NCBI GenBank assembly: GCA_964502735.1
Contig: CAZCYD010000037.1
Location: 1 to 28,984, forward strand
Direction of reading: 5' to 3'
Source of the DNA: JACKAN01 sp964502735
Lineage (GTDB): Bacteria > Bdellovibrionota > Bdellovibrionia > Bdellovibrionales > UBA1609
DNA length: 28,984 nucleotides
The notes below the pieces were generated by a model. It made no database searches and was not told the DNA's origin. It saw only the letters and a program-made list of their open reading frames with translations. Position numbers and translations under genes: made by a program. Shown here in pieces: positions 1 to 7,257 of the stretch. Each line of letters opens with the position of its first letter. Position 1 is the stretch's first letter.

Positions 1-1
1 C

Positions 2-64
2 CTTGAGGCTGCGGAACTGCGCGTGAGGCGCATTCACAAAATTTTAGACGATTATATTTTTTGA
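2..64 (+). CDS. C-terminal end of an unidentified protein (cut by window edge)
   Basis: Frame 2 is open from the window edge for 20 codons and ends at TGA 62-64. The peptide is charged and helix-like and ends in DDYIF. It is followed about 80 bases later by a strong terminator, which supports a real gene end. Too little is visible to name it. Confidence 0.4.
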   Translation, partial: LEAAELRVRRIHKILDDYIF

Positions 65-144
65 AATTGGTATAACCAAGCCCCTGATGACAAGCTCGAA
101 CAAGTTTAAATCTTGAAGTGGTATTTAACTCATATTCATAATGC

Positions 145-180
145 AAAAAAAAACGATGTTCTTTGAACATCGTTTTTTTT
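145..180. terminator. Bidirectional rho-independent terminator
   Basis: An 8-bp perfect stem, CGATGTTC (154-161) and GAACATCG (165-172), has a TTT loop and is flanked by an A run on the left (145-153) and eight T on the right (173-180). It fits a terminator for the + strand gene ending at 64 and could also act from the minus strand. Confidence 0.85.
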
Positions 181-218
181 GATAAACTTTTGTCTATGCT
201 CGCTCTTACATATTGATT

Positions 219-252
219 CTTATGATGTTCACTTTTGGGTGAACATCATAAG
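219..252 (-). terminator. Strong hairpin downstream of hppA
   Basis: A 14-bp perfect inverted repeat (219-232 and 239-252) with a TTTTGG loop lies about 30 bases after the hppA stop codon. There is no clean T run after it on the minus strand, so it may be a 3'-end stabiliser or a weak terminator. Its core GATGTTC/GAACATC repeats the stem of the neighbouring terminator. Confidence 0.55.
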
Positions 253-282
253 CCACCTTAAGTCTATTGCTATTATTAAAAC

Positions 283-2310
283 TTAAAGCAACGGCGCTAG
301 TAATAATGCCACAATAGAAATAAGTTTAATCAAAATATTCATGGCTGGGCCAGTTGTATCCTTAAACGGATCACCAACTGTATCACCAATAACAGCCGCC
401 GCGTGAGCTTCAGAGCCTTTTTTCTCACCTTCAACGGCACCAGTTTCAATAAACTTTTTGGCGTTATCCCAAGCTCCTCCGGCGTTTGACATTAACAGGG
501 CCAAAACAACCCCCGTTAATAGCGAACCCGCAAGCATTCCACCTAAAGCCTCTGCTCCCAGACCAAAACCAACAGCTACAGGTGCTATTACAGCAATAAC
601 AACTGGTGCTACCATTTCTTTTAGTGCTGCATTCGTAGAAATTTCCACACATCTAGCTGTGTCTGGCTTACCTGTTCCCTGAAGCAGTCCTGGAATTTCC
701 TTAAACTGTCTGCGAATTTCAGTCACCATTTCTCCAGCAGCCTTACCTACAGACGTCATAGTCATAGCTGCTGCCACAAGTACAACTGTGGCCCCCAAAA
801 ATAAGCCCATGACAACTTTTGGATCGGTGATGTCCATAACAAGAACGGCTCCACTCTTAGCCAGTAAAGCTTGTTTAAACGCCACAAAAAGAGCCAGTGC
901 AGTCAGAGCTGCAGAACCAATTGCAAATCCCTTACCTATGGCGGCTGTCGTATTCCCAATCGCATCTAGACCATCTGTGATTTTTCTGACTTCAGGTCCA
1001 AGATGTGACATTTCTGAAATTCCACCGGCATTGTCCGCAACAGGTCCGTAAGCATCAATAGTCATTGTCACACCAACTGTTGCTAACATTCCCACTGCCG
1101 CCATGGCGATTCCATAAAGGCCCGCAAACTCATGAGATGTCCATATGGCTGCAGTTATAAGCAACAAAGGACCTGCACACGACTCTAAGCCTACAGCAAA
1201 CCCTGCAATGATATTCGTAGCCGGTCCTGTTTTTGAAGCCGCTGCAATTCTAAAAACGGGTCCAGAAGCTGTGTAGTATTCTGTGACCTTACCAATAGAG
1301 AATCCAGCAATGGTTCCCGCTAATATAGCCCAAAATACATTTAAACCATACCCAAATGTGCTTAAGAAGAAGGCTGTTGCACCTAAAAATAAAACCCCTG
1401 CCAATACCTCTGAACCCGTTAGAGCCTTTGCCGGATCCATATTTTTAAATATATTCATACCCAGAATACCAATTAAAGAAGCCAATAACCCAATCACGGC
1501 TAAAACAAGTGGCAGACCCATCAACATAGAGTTTGTGACACCTGATGGGTAGTACTGAGCAATCGTATCAAAAGACATTGTGGCAGCAATTGTTAATGAA
1601 GCCACCATAGCTCCTACATAAGATTCAAAAATATCGGCACCCATGCCTGCAACGTCACCAACATTGTCACCGACGTTATCGGCAATCACACCAGGGTTTC
1701 GGGGGTCGTCTTCTGGAATTCCAGCTTCGATTTTTCCAACTAAATCAGATCCTACGTCCGCAGCTTTAGTAAAAATCCCTCCACCAATACGGGCAAAAAG
1801 AGCTATTGAAGAAGCTCCCATAGAAAATCCAGAGATTATCGAAGGACCATTTTCATTTCCTCCAAAAAGAAAATAAAGTGATCCCAATCCAATTAAGCCC
1901 AAACTTGCAACAGCTAGACCCATCACAGCCCCACCGTTAAAAGCCACAAGAAGTGCAGCTGCAACGCCCTTATCCTTAGCCGCTGCCGCAGTTCTCACAT
2001 TCCCTTTTGTCGCAGCTTTCATACCAATAAAACCGGCAAAACCAGAGCAAAGCGCCCCAGCAACAAAGGCCATGGCAGTGTTAGCACCTAAACTAAAAAA
2101 TAGGAGCGCCGCCACGACAACAACGAAAATAGCCAACTTGCTATATTCAGCCTTCAAAAAGGTCATGGCTCCGAGGTGGATCTCTTCACCAATGTCCCGC
2201 ATTTTATCCGTACCCACAGGCTGTTTTGCTACATATAAATAGGTAGCTAACGCCGCAACCAAACCCAAAACCCCAACACCTGGAGCCACGAGAGAAATGT
2301 CTGCCATCAT
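283..2310 (-). CDS. hppA: K+-dependent membrane-bound ion-translocating pyrophosphatase
   Basis: Integral membrane pyrophosphatase that couples PPi hydrolysis to ion export across the inner membrane. The 675-residue length is normal for the family and the sequence is hydrophobic throughout. The substrate-site motifs are present: DVGSDLVGK at residues 185-193 and DNVGDNVGD at 211-219. In GNTTAAIGKG (452-461) an Ala occupies the position where K+-independent enzymes carry Lys and a Gly replaces the following Thr, which is the K+-dependent signature. Whether it moves H+ or Na+ cannot be read with certainty here. AAGGAG sits 8 bases before the chosen ATG; a second ATG follows immediately. It is a single-gene unit followed by hairpins. 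Confidence 0.96.
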   Translation of the reverse strand: MMADISLVAPGVGVLGLVAALATYLYVAKQPVGTDKMRDIGEEIHLGAMTFLKAEYSKLAIFVVVVAALLFFSLGANTAMAFVAGALCSGFAGFIGMKAATKGNVRTAAAAKDKGVAAALLVAFNGGAVMGLAVASLGLIGLGSLYFLFGGNENGPSIISGFSMGASSIALFARIGGGIFTKAADVGSDLVGKIEAGIPEDDPRNPGVIADNVGDNVGDVAGMGADIFESYVGAMVASLTIAATMSFDTIAQYYPSGVTNSMLMGLPLVLAVIGLLASLIGILGMNIFKNMDPAKALTGSEVLAGVLFLGATAFFLSTFGYGLNVFWAILAGTIAGFSIGKVTEYYTASGPVFRIAAASKTGPATNIIAGFAVGLESCAGPLLLITAAIWTSHEFAGLYGIAMAAVGMLATVGVTMTIDAYGPVADNAGGISEMSHLGPEVRKITDGLDAIGNTTAAIGKGFAIGSAALTALALFVAFKQALLAKSGAVLVMDITDPKVVMGLFLGATVVLVAAAMTMTSVGKAAGEMVTEIRRQFKEIPGLLQGTGKPDTARCVEISTNAALKEMVAPVVIAVIAPVAVGFGLGAEALGGMLAGSLLTGVVLALLMSNAGGAWDNAKKFIETGAVEGEKKGSEAHAAAVIGDTVGDPFKDTTGPAMNILIKLISIVALLLAPLL

Positions 2311-2362
2311 TTCAAAATCTCCTTGAAATAAAATTATTTATTTAAAAAATCGAACCTCAATG

Positions 2363-2389
2363 AATCTACTTTATGGGAACGTTTGTCAA
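2363..2389 (-). promoter_or_regulatory. Possible sigma70 promoter of hppA
   Basis: On the minus strand a perfect -35 TTGACA (2384-2389) is followed 15 bases later by TAGATT (2363-2368), about 50 bases before the hppA start. The spacer is short, so the exact -10 is uncertain. Confidence 0.35.
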
Positions 2390-2598
2390 CCTCAACTTAA
2401 GGCCCCCTGAAGTGACACTTAAAGTTTTTATACACCCCTCTCACATCGCTATGCGCAATTCTAGCTTTGTCAGCATATCTATTGGCCCGCACATTCCAAC
2501 ATCAAAAACACACTCATATAAGCTGGAAATTCACAATAAATCGTGTATGTTGCCGCTAATTGAAGTGAAATAATTGAAACAAAAACAAGGAGCTTGGC

Positions 2599-2967
2599 AT
2601 GATCCCCTACGAAATTTATAAAATCGTTCATATTGCAGGAATTATGGCTCTTTATTTGTCGCTTGGAGCCCTCATTTTTGCCGGAGCACAGGGGCTAGAG
2701 CTAAATAAAAAAATAAAACGCCCTTGGCTGATTATTCACGGTGTTTCTCTATTTTTTATACTTCTTGGTGGATTTGGATTATTGGCCCGTCTAGGGATCA
2801 ACGGAGCCTTTCCTTTATGGGTTTGGTTAAAACTTGCAGTTTGGCTAATTCTGGGTGCCGTAGTGGGCTTGTTAATTAAAAAGCCTTCCTTATCCAAAGC
2901 CCTATTTGCAGTCTGTTTATTTATGGGTGTAGCTGCCGCCTATTATGCCAACTACAAACCCTTATAA
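2599..2967 (+). CDS. Small four-helix integral membrane protein
   Basis: Unrecognised 122-residue membrane protein. Four hydrophobic segments are visible at about residues 8-28, 43-63, 73-92 and 98-116, with His in the first (VHIAG) and second (IIHGVS) helices and short basic loops (NKKIKR, KKPS), an arrangement reminiscent of small SirB/CopD-like haem-binding membrane proteins. This resemblance is an impression only. AAGGAG lies 6 bases before the ATG. It converges on the nirK-nirV-sco operon with only 5 bases between stop codons, so a role in copper or haem handling is possible but not shown. Confidence 0.8.
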   Translation: MIPYEIYKIVHIAGIMALYLSLGALIFAGAQGLELNKKIKRPWLIIHGVSLFFILLGGFGLLARLGINGAFPLWVWLKLAVWLILGAVVGLLIKKPSLSKALFAVCLFMGVAAAYYANYKPL

Positions 2968-2972
2968 TAGGA

Positions 2973-3017
2973 CTATTTAAATAGGGGCTTAATGAGAGTC
3001 TCTACACTCTCATTAAG
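2973..3017. terminator. Hairpin and palindrome at the convergent gene ends, inside sco
   Basis: A perfect 12-bp stem (2988-2999 with 3006-3017, loop CTCTAC) lies in the last codons of the Sco gene, next to the palindrome CTATTTAAATAG (2973-2984) that contains its stop codon. The two convergent genes are only 5 bases apart, so this is the only place for a shared transcription stop. No T run follows. Confidence 0.4.
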
Positions 3018-3623
3018 GTTTTCAATCTTTGCTATGGGCACACCCTCCTTATTTAGCAAGGTAATGGTATTTGAATGTGAAAACTCACCGTCATCCAGAC
3101 GTTTATAGCTTATACCTAAAGCCACGGCTAACTCTCTTGCAGTAGCCTCGTTTGGAGGAGATAAAAACGTCCATAAATCTTCATCTAAGTTTTGCCTTTT
3201 CATATAACTTTTTAACTGATGTGGAGTGTCTCTCTCAACATCAAATGAGGCTAAAACGAATTTCATTTTATTTAGCCCCTTTTGGTTGGCCTTCTTTTTA
3301 AACTCCATCATCTTCGCCACAATCATAGGACAAGCGTGTGGACACTTTGTGTAGACCATTCCAATCACGACATCCTGACCTACCAACTGAGTGAGTTGAA
3401 ACTCATTACTGTTGTGATCACGCCATGGTTTATTTAAGTGATACAAGGAAAGATCTGATAATTGGTTTTTTTCCATAACTGCAACATTTTTGGCTGCAGC
3501 TTTTGTAGTTGCAGTTTTTGAGGCTGCAACTTTCGCATCTCCTGTTTTAGCACTTAATTTTTTTGTCATTACAGGAGCGAAAAAAAAGACTAATATTAAA
3601 GGCAACACAATTGTTTTTATCAT
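2973..3623 (-). CDS. SCO1/SenC-family copper chaperone
   Basis: Membrane-anchored thioredoxin-fold protein that delivers copper to cuproenzymes. Residues 1-25 form a signal/anchor helix, followed by an Ala/Lys/Thr-rich linker (25-50). The copper ligands are present: CPHAC (C94, C98) and H183 in FSHSN. The third gene after nirK and nirV suggests it metallates the copper nitrite reductase, or a cytochrome oxidase elsewhere. I chose the ATG that overlaps the nirV stop as ATGA. A GTG nine bases upstream would add three residues. Family length is normal (216 residues). Confidence 0.9.
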   Translation of the reverse strand: MIKTIVLPLILVFFFAPVMTKKLSAKTGDAKVAASKTATTKAAAKNVAVMEKNQLSDLSLYHLNKPWRDHNSNEFQLTQLVGQDVVIGMVYTKCPHACPMIVAKMMEFKKKANQKGLNKMKFVLASFDVERDTPHQLKSYMKRQNLDEDLWTFLSPPNEATARELAVALGISYKRLDDGEFSHSNTITLLNKEGVPIAKIENLNESVETLIKPLFK

Positions 3624-4402
3624 TTTACACACCTAAACCCTAAGTTCCATACAGAACTGTTTCCTTTTAAACTTGAACGAAATGCAAACCTCATATAGGC
3701 CGCATAATTTTCTTTATCCGATCCAGATAGACCACCGGCTCCACAAAACATACTCTTGTTAAAAGACTCATCTTCTCGGCTTTCACCGGTTATAAAGTTA
3801 GAATTAAAATCCTCTACCCATTCCCAGACTAAGCCATGCAAATCCCAAATCCCATAAAAGTTTTTGTATACACTGCCAACAGGTTTAAGCTGGCCGGATT
3901 GTGGTTCTCCATACCAATCTAAAATCCGCCTCAAAAAGGCTTCATCCTTGTTCGCATCTGTTTTAGTCTCCGACGCTGCGGCCATATACTCCCATTCCAA
4001 AAGCTTTGGAAGTCTCATACCTTTAGATTCACAAAAAGCTCGTGCGGCATACCAAGAAACCTCTGTTATAGGAGTTCTGTCAGATTTGGAAGACAGATTC
4101 TTTAAGTAATAACTGTCAGTAAATAGGTGTGGAGAGTTTTCTTTCCTCCATGTCGGCGTTTGTTTTAAGAAGTCCTGATATTGCGACTTTGTTACAGGGA
4201 ACTTCATAACCTCAAACCCCTCAACTCTGAGGGGTTTGATCGTAGAGACTCTCTTGTCTTTTGTGGCTTTGGGTGCCAGCCAGAAGGGCACAAGTTGCCC
4301 AGATGGGACCTTGACTGTTTCTAGAGCCGCCGCCACCCCAACTCCCTTCATCAAAATAAAGGCGACAAAAAACGTAATGAAGCTCGTGCTGCCCCGGCAC
4401 AT
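3620..4402 (-). CDS. nirV: NirV-type formylglycine-generating-enzyme-like protein
   Basis: A protein of the FGE-sulfatase/SUMF1 fold, named NirV when next to copper nitrite reductase; its molecular role is not established. A signal-peptide-like N-terminus (about residues 5-27) is followed by the fold: FEVMKFPVTKSQYQDFL, TPITEVSWYAARAFCESKG, MRLPKLLEWEYMAA, then GLVWEWVEDF and the terminal LGFRCVK. The two active-site cysteines of true FGEs seem absent (GLSGS and NYAAYMRFAFR replace the usual W-x-C and Y-C segments), so formylglycine formation is unlikely. It starts 2 bases after the nirK stop with AGGAGG inside the nirK end, and overlaps sco by 4 bases, so the three are co-transcribed. Confidence 0.88.
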   Translation of the reverse strand: MCRGSTSFITFFVAFILMKGVGVAAALETVKVPSGQLVPFWLAPKATKDKRVSTIKPLRVEGFEVMKFPVTKSQYQDFLKQTPTWRKENSPHLFTDSYYLKNLSSKSDRTPITEVSWYAARAFCESKGMRLPKLLEWEYMAAASETKTDANKDEAFLRRILDWYGEPQSGQLKPVGSVYKNFYGIWDLHGLVWEWVEDFNSNFITGESREDESFNKSMFCGAGGLSGSDKENYAAYMRFAFRSSLKGNSSVWNLGFRCVK

Positions 4403-4404
4403 GA

Positions 4405-5832
4405 CTAGTGGCCTCCTGTCTCCGCTCCAGTCTTCTTAACCGCTGCGGCATCTTGAGGAGTCACAACCTTGCCTGAGTTCCCCCAAGAATTGTAAACAAA
4501 TGTCAAAACATTTGCGATTTCTTCATTATTCAAACCCAAAGCTGGCATAACACCATCGTACTTATTTCCGTTCACAACTATGGGACCCGAAAGCCCATTT
4601 TTAACTGCGTCTATAGATCTTTTAACATCTTTATTTAGCCAGTCAGATGCCACGAGCGTTGGAAAGGCTCCATCCACTCCCCTTCCATCCGGCTGATGGC
4701 AGGCCGCGCAGCTTTGAGCATAAATATTTTTACCGAGAGCAATTCTTTCCTCTTTTGATCTGGCCTTTGTTACTTCTTCTTTATCCTGAACATCCTGGAT
4801 GGCTCCACCCTCAGGGTGATAAACGTTGTCGGCAGTTTTTCCAGAGTAAATAATTTTATCTTCTGGTCCATCTACTGCAAGTATCCCCAAAGCGCCTTTG
4901 TTAAAAGTTCTAAAAATTGAATGATCAACTAATACTAAGTTTCCAGGAACCTCTACTTTAAATTCAACGATCGCGGACCCTCCCGCAGGAACCAACGTTG
5001 TCTGAACATTTTCATTAATGAGGTTCCCGCCCTCAACATAAACTTTGTCAAAGATCTCCCCAATAACATGAAAGGAAGAAACTAAGTTGGGCCCACCGTT
5101 TCCAACAAAAAGTCTTACAGTTTCACCAACATTGGCCTTAATTGCCTTATCTCCAGTCATGGCATTTGCAGCACCGTTAAGCACAACATAAGTGGGCCGT
5201 TCATCTATAGCCTTTTCCATGTCAAAGGGTTGATAGCCTTGCTTTCCATACTTCCCCTTTGTATAAAAATCGCCTTGAACAACTTGATACTCTCTATCTA
5301 CCTTGGGCAAACCTTCCTTTGGCTCTACAAGTATCAACCCATACATTCCATTAGCTATATGCATTCCTACAGGTGCAGTTGCACAATGATACACATATAG
5401 ACCTGGATTTAACGCCTTAAAAGAAAAAACGCTTTCATGACCAGGAAGTGTAAAAGAAGCTGCCGCTCCACCACCAGGTCCTGTAACTGCATGCAAATCA
5501 ATATTGTGTGGCATTTTGGAGCTAGGGTGATTCTTAAGATGGAACTCTATTAAATCCCCTTCTTTTACCCGAATAAAACTGCCAGGCACAGTCCCGCCAA
5601 ATGTCCAAAAGGTGTAGTCCACACCGTCTGCTATTGGCATCTTTTTTTCTAGTATTTCCATATTTACAATTAATTTTGTATTGTGTTTTCTTGTAATTGG
5701 AGGAGGTACAAACGGAGGGGCCGTTAAAACAGCAACCTCTTCACCCTTCATTTCTAAGGGCTTATTCGCAGTTTCATTTTTACAAGCCGTAAAAAGAAAC
5801 GCCGCCGCCAGAATTAAATACCATTTGTTCAT
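4405..5832 (-). CDS. nirK: Copper nitrite reductase lipoprotein with fused C-terminal cytochrome c
   Basis: Reduces nitrite to NO in the periplasm. Residues 1-17 are a lipoprotein signal with lipobox FTAC (C17), so the enzyme should be membrane-tethered. The two cupredoxin domains span about 45-325. Type 1 copper ligands are H109, C150, H158 and M163; type 2 ligands are H114, H149 and H304; catalytic D112 and H255 are also present. A class I cytochrome c domain follows (about 363-452) with haem motif CAACH (375-379) and axial M429. The fused haem domain would pass electrons straight to the type 1 copper. Length 475 fits a NirK-cytochrome c fusion rather than the ~340-residue short type. It leads the nirK-nirV-sco operon; GGGAGG lies about 6 bases before ATG. 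Confidence 0.97.
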   Translation of the reverse strand: MNKWYLILAAAFLFTACKNETANKPLEMKGEEVAVLTAPPFVPPPITRKHNTKLIVNMEILEKKMPIADGVDYTFWTFGGTVPGSFIRVKEGDLIEFHLKNHPSSKMPHNIDLHAVTGPGGGAAASFTLPGHESVFSFKALNPGLYVYHCATAPVGMHIANGMYGLILVEPKEGLPKVDREYQVVQGDFYTKGKYGKQGYQPFDMEKAIDERPTYVVLNGAANAMTGDKAIKANVGETVRLFVGNGGPNLVSSFHVIGEIFDKVYVEGGNLINENVQTTLVPAGGSAIVEFKVEVPGNLVLVDHSIFRTFNKGALGILAVDGPEDKIIYSGKTADNVYHPEGGAIQDVQDKEEVTKARSKEERIALGKNIYAQSCAACHQPDGRGVDGAFPTLVASDWLNKDVKRSIDAVKNGLSGPIVVNGNKYDGVMPALGLNNEEIANVLTFVYNSWGNSGKVVTPQDAAAVKKTGAETGGH

Positions 5833-5890
5833 ACAACCTCCCTAATTATCATTCCCAGACTAGGTAGATTGAAGCCCGGGTTACCCTCGT

Positions 5891-5932
5891 ATTGTGCCAT
5901 CACAATTCTCAGCTCGAATATGATTAACGTCA
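5891..5932 (-). promoter_or_regulatory. FNR/DNR-type class II promoter of nirK
   Basis: On the minus strand TGACGTTAATCA (5921-5932) matches the FNR/DNR core TGAT-N4-ATCA at 7 of 8 fixed positions. The -10-like CACAAT (5891-5896) begins 31 nt from the box centre, which places the box near -41.5. The predicted start lies about 50 bases before the nirK ATG. Confidence 0.65.
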
Positions 5933-6032
5933 GTAATACTTTCACCTATTTCGTTTTTTAGCAAAAGATTTATATCTCCAGCCGACCCCCTCTATAGCTT
6001 TAGCCATCAGGCGGCATTAGATCTATTATGAG

Positions 6033-7172
6033 TCAATATTTTTGATTTTTAAAAGTTACTAGAAAAAATTTTATCAACCACACAAGAGTGGCCACAATTA
6101 GTAACCAGATAGCGAGAGCAAACCAAGGTGACGTCAGGTCGCCCCCCATCACAAATCTTCCAACTGTACTTAGCAAAACCAAAGTAATAAATCCTATAAC
6201 CAGAGGAGATTTTATTTCATAGTCTAGAGACCTACCTCCATGAGCCAACATGACTCGCATTCCGATTAAAAGAGTCATCAATAACATTCCCCCTAAATAC
6301 ATTATATGATCAGTGGCAAGCCGGTTGCCTACTTCCAAGTAAGCCAGCGCTTTCGACAGTACAATAAATAAGGTCGACAGCTTAAGACCCACTCCTAAGA
6401 CCCCCAGCTGAGTTGGCATTTGAAATATCTTAAAGTAATAAACCACAATAAAACCGATGGCTATCAATAACACCAAATTGGAAATCCTGTAATGTCCCAG
6501 CAAGTTTAAAATATAACCAAGGTTTAATATCAGAGCAGAAAGCAAATAAACCAGCTTATTACCTTGAACCTGCGCAATGTCTGGTGTTGAAACATTAGGC
6601 AGACGAGAAATTGCTGGTATTAATCGACTGCCAAGACCGCAAATTAGATTCAACACAAAGGCTTCTCCAGAAAATAGAAAAAGCTTAGAAAGACTCGTAT
6701 CAAAATTAAGAGCAAATCGAACTAGACCAAACATCGCCCAAAAAAAGGCAGGAAGTAAAAAATAAAACCCTGGAAACGGGATTTTTTTTACTTCAAGTAA
6801 CCTTTGTGCCAAAAAAACAACTAAAAAAGAAATTTGAGCAAAGGCCAAGTAAATTTGAATGTCCACTTGATTGCGTATGCCCAGAGTTATCTGCATCATA
6901 ATAAGAAAGACATGGACACTAATTTCCATCCAACTCGCAGACTTTGTTCCCGTCATTCTAGGCACAGCAGTCATTAAAAATCCAGCGATGAAAGCATAAA
7001 AAAATCCAAAATAAAACAAAGTGGCGTGGATAGTTCTCGGATAGAATTTGATCCATCCCAAAGAAAAAAATGCCCACATCAATATGGCTATCAGGGCGGC
7101 CGTAACTCCTATAGGAAATAAAACACGATAGGGCTCGATTTCATCTGATGTATTTGAATGAATTGTGCTCAA
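6033..7172 (-). CDS. nnrS: NnrS-family haem-copper membrane protein
   Basis: NnrS proteins are polytopic inner-membrane haem/copper proteins that protect against NO and nitrosative stress. The 379 residues are almost entirely hydrophobic, about 11-12 helices, with the family start pattern EPYRVLFPIG at about 13-22, then RTIHATLFYFGF and IAGFLMTAVPRMTG (about 46-75). His in RTIHAT and in the later LAHGG segment are candidate metal ligands. TTG is chosen as start: GAGGAGG lies 6 bases before it and no better ATG exists. It has its own FNR-type promoter although it sits only 85 bases downstream of norD. Confidence 0.9.
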   Translation of the reverse strand: MSTIHSNTSDEIEPYRVLFPIGVTAALIAILMWAFFSLGWIKFYPRTIHATLFYFGFFYAFIAGFLMTAVPRMTGTKSASWMEISVHVFLIMMQITLGIRNQVDIQIYLAFAQISFLVVFLAQRLLEVKKIPFPGFYFLLPAFFWAMFGLVRFALNFDTSLSKLFLFSGEAFVLNLICGLGSRLIPAISRLPNVSTPDIAQVQGNKLVYLLSALILNLGYILNLLGHYRISNLVLLIAIGFIVVYYFKIFQMPTQLGVLGVGLKLSTLFIVLSKALAYLEVGNRLATDHIMYLGGMLLMTLLIGMRVMLAHGGRSLDYEIKSPLVIGFITLVLLSTVGRFVMGGDLTSPWFALAIWLLIVATLVWLIKFFLVTFKNQKY

Positions 7173-7196
7173 TCTTGTCCTCCTCTGATAGATTCC

Positions 7197-7241
7197 ATTT
7201 TAGCCCTACAGGCTTGGTATCAGTTATGACAAAAATCATAA
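7197..7241 (-). promoter_or_regulatory. FNR/DNR-type class II promoter of nnrS
   Basis: On the minus strand TGATTTTTGTCA (7227-7238), inside the longer inverted repeat TTATGA-N6-TCATAA (7224-7241), is an FNR/DNR-like box. TAAAAT (7197-7202) begins 31 nt from its centre and matches the -10 consensus at 5 of 6. The predicted start is about 20 bases before the TTG. Confidence 0.65.
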
Positions 7242-7257
7242 TGTACCAAATATTTTC

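Noticed and set aside
788..1051. Plus-strand ORFs inside hppA and similar long opposite-frame ORFs inside norB, norD, nrdJ, rlmL and the lipoprotein gene
   Set aside because: They lie wholly within well-supported genes, lack ribosome sites and show no family features.
2373..2573. 66-codon plus-strand ORF between hppA and the four-helix membrane protein
   Set aside because: No ribosome site, no recognisable domain, overlaps the likely hppA promoter; composition looks like random open frame.
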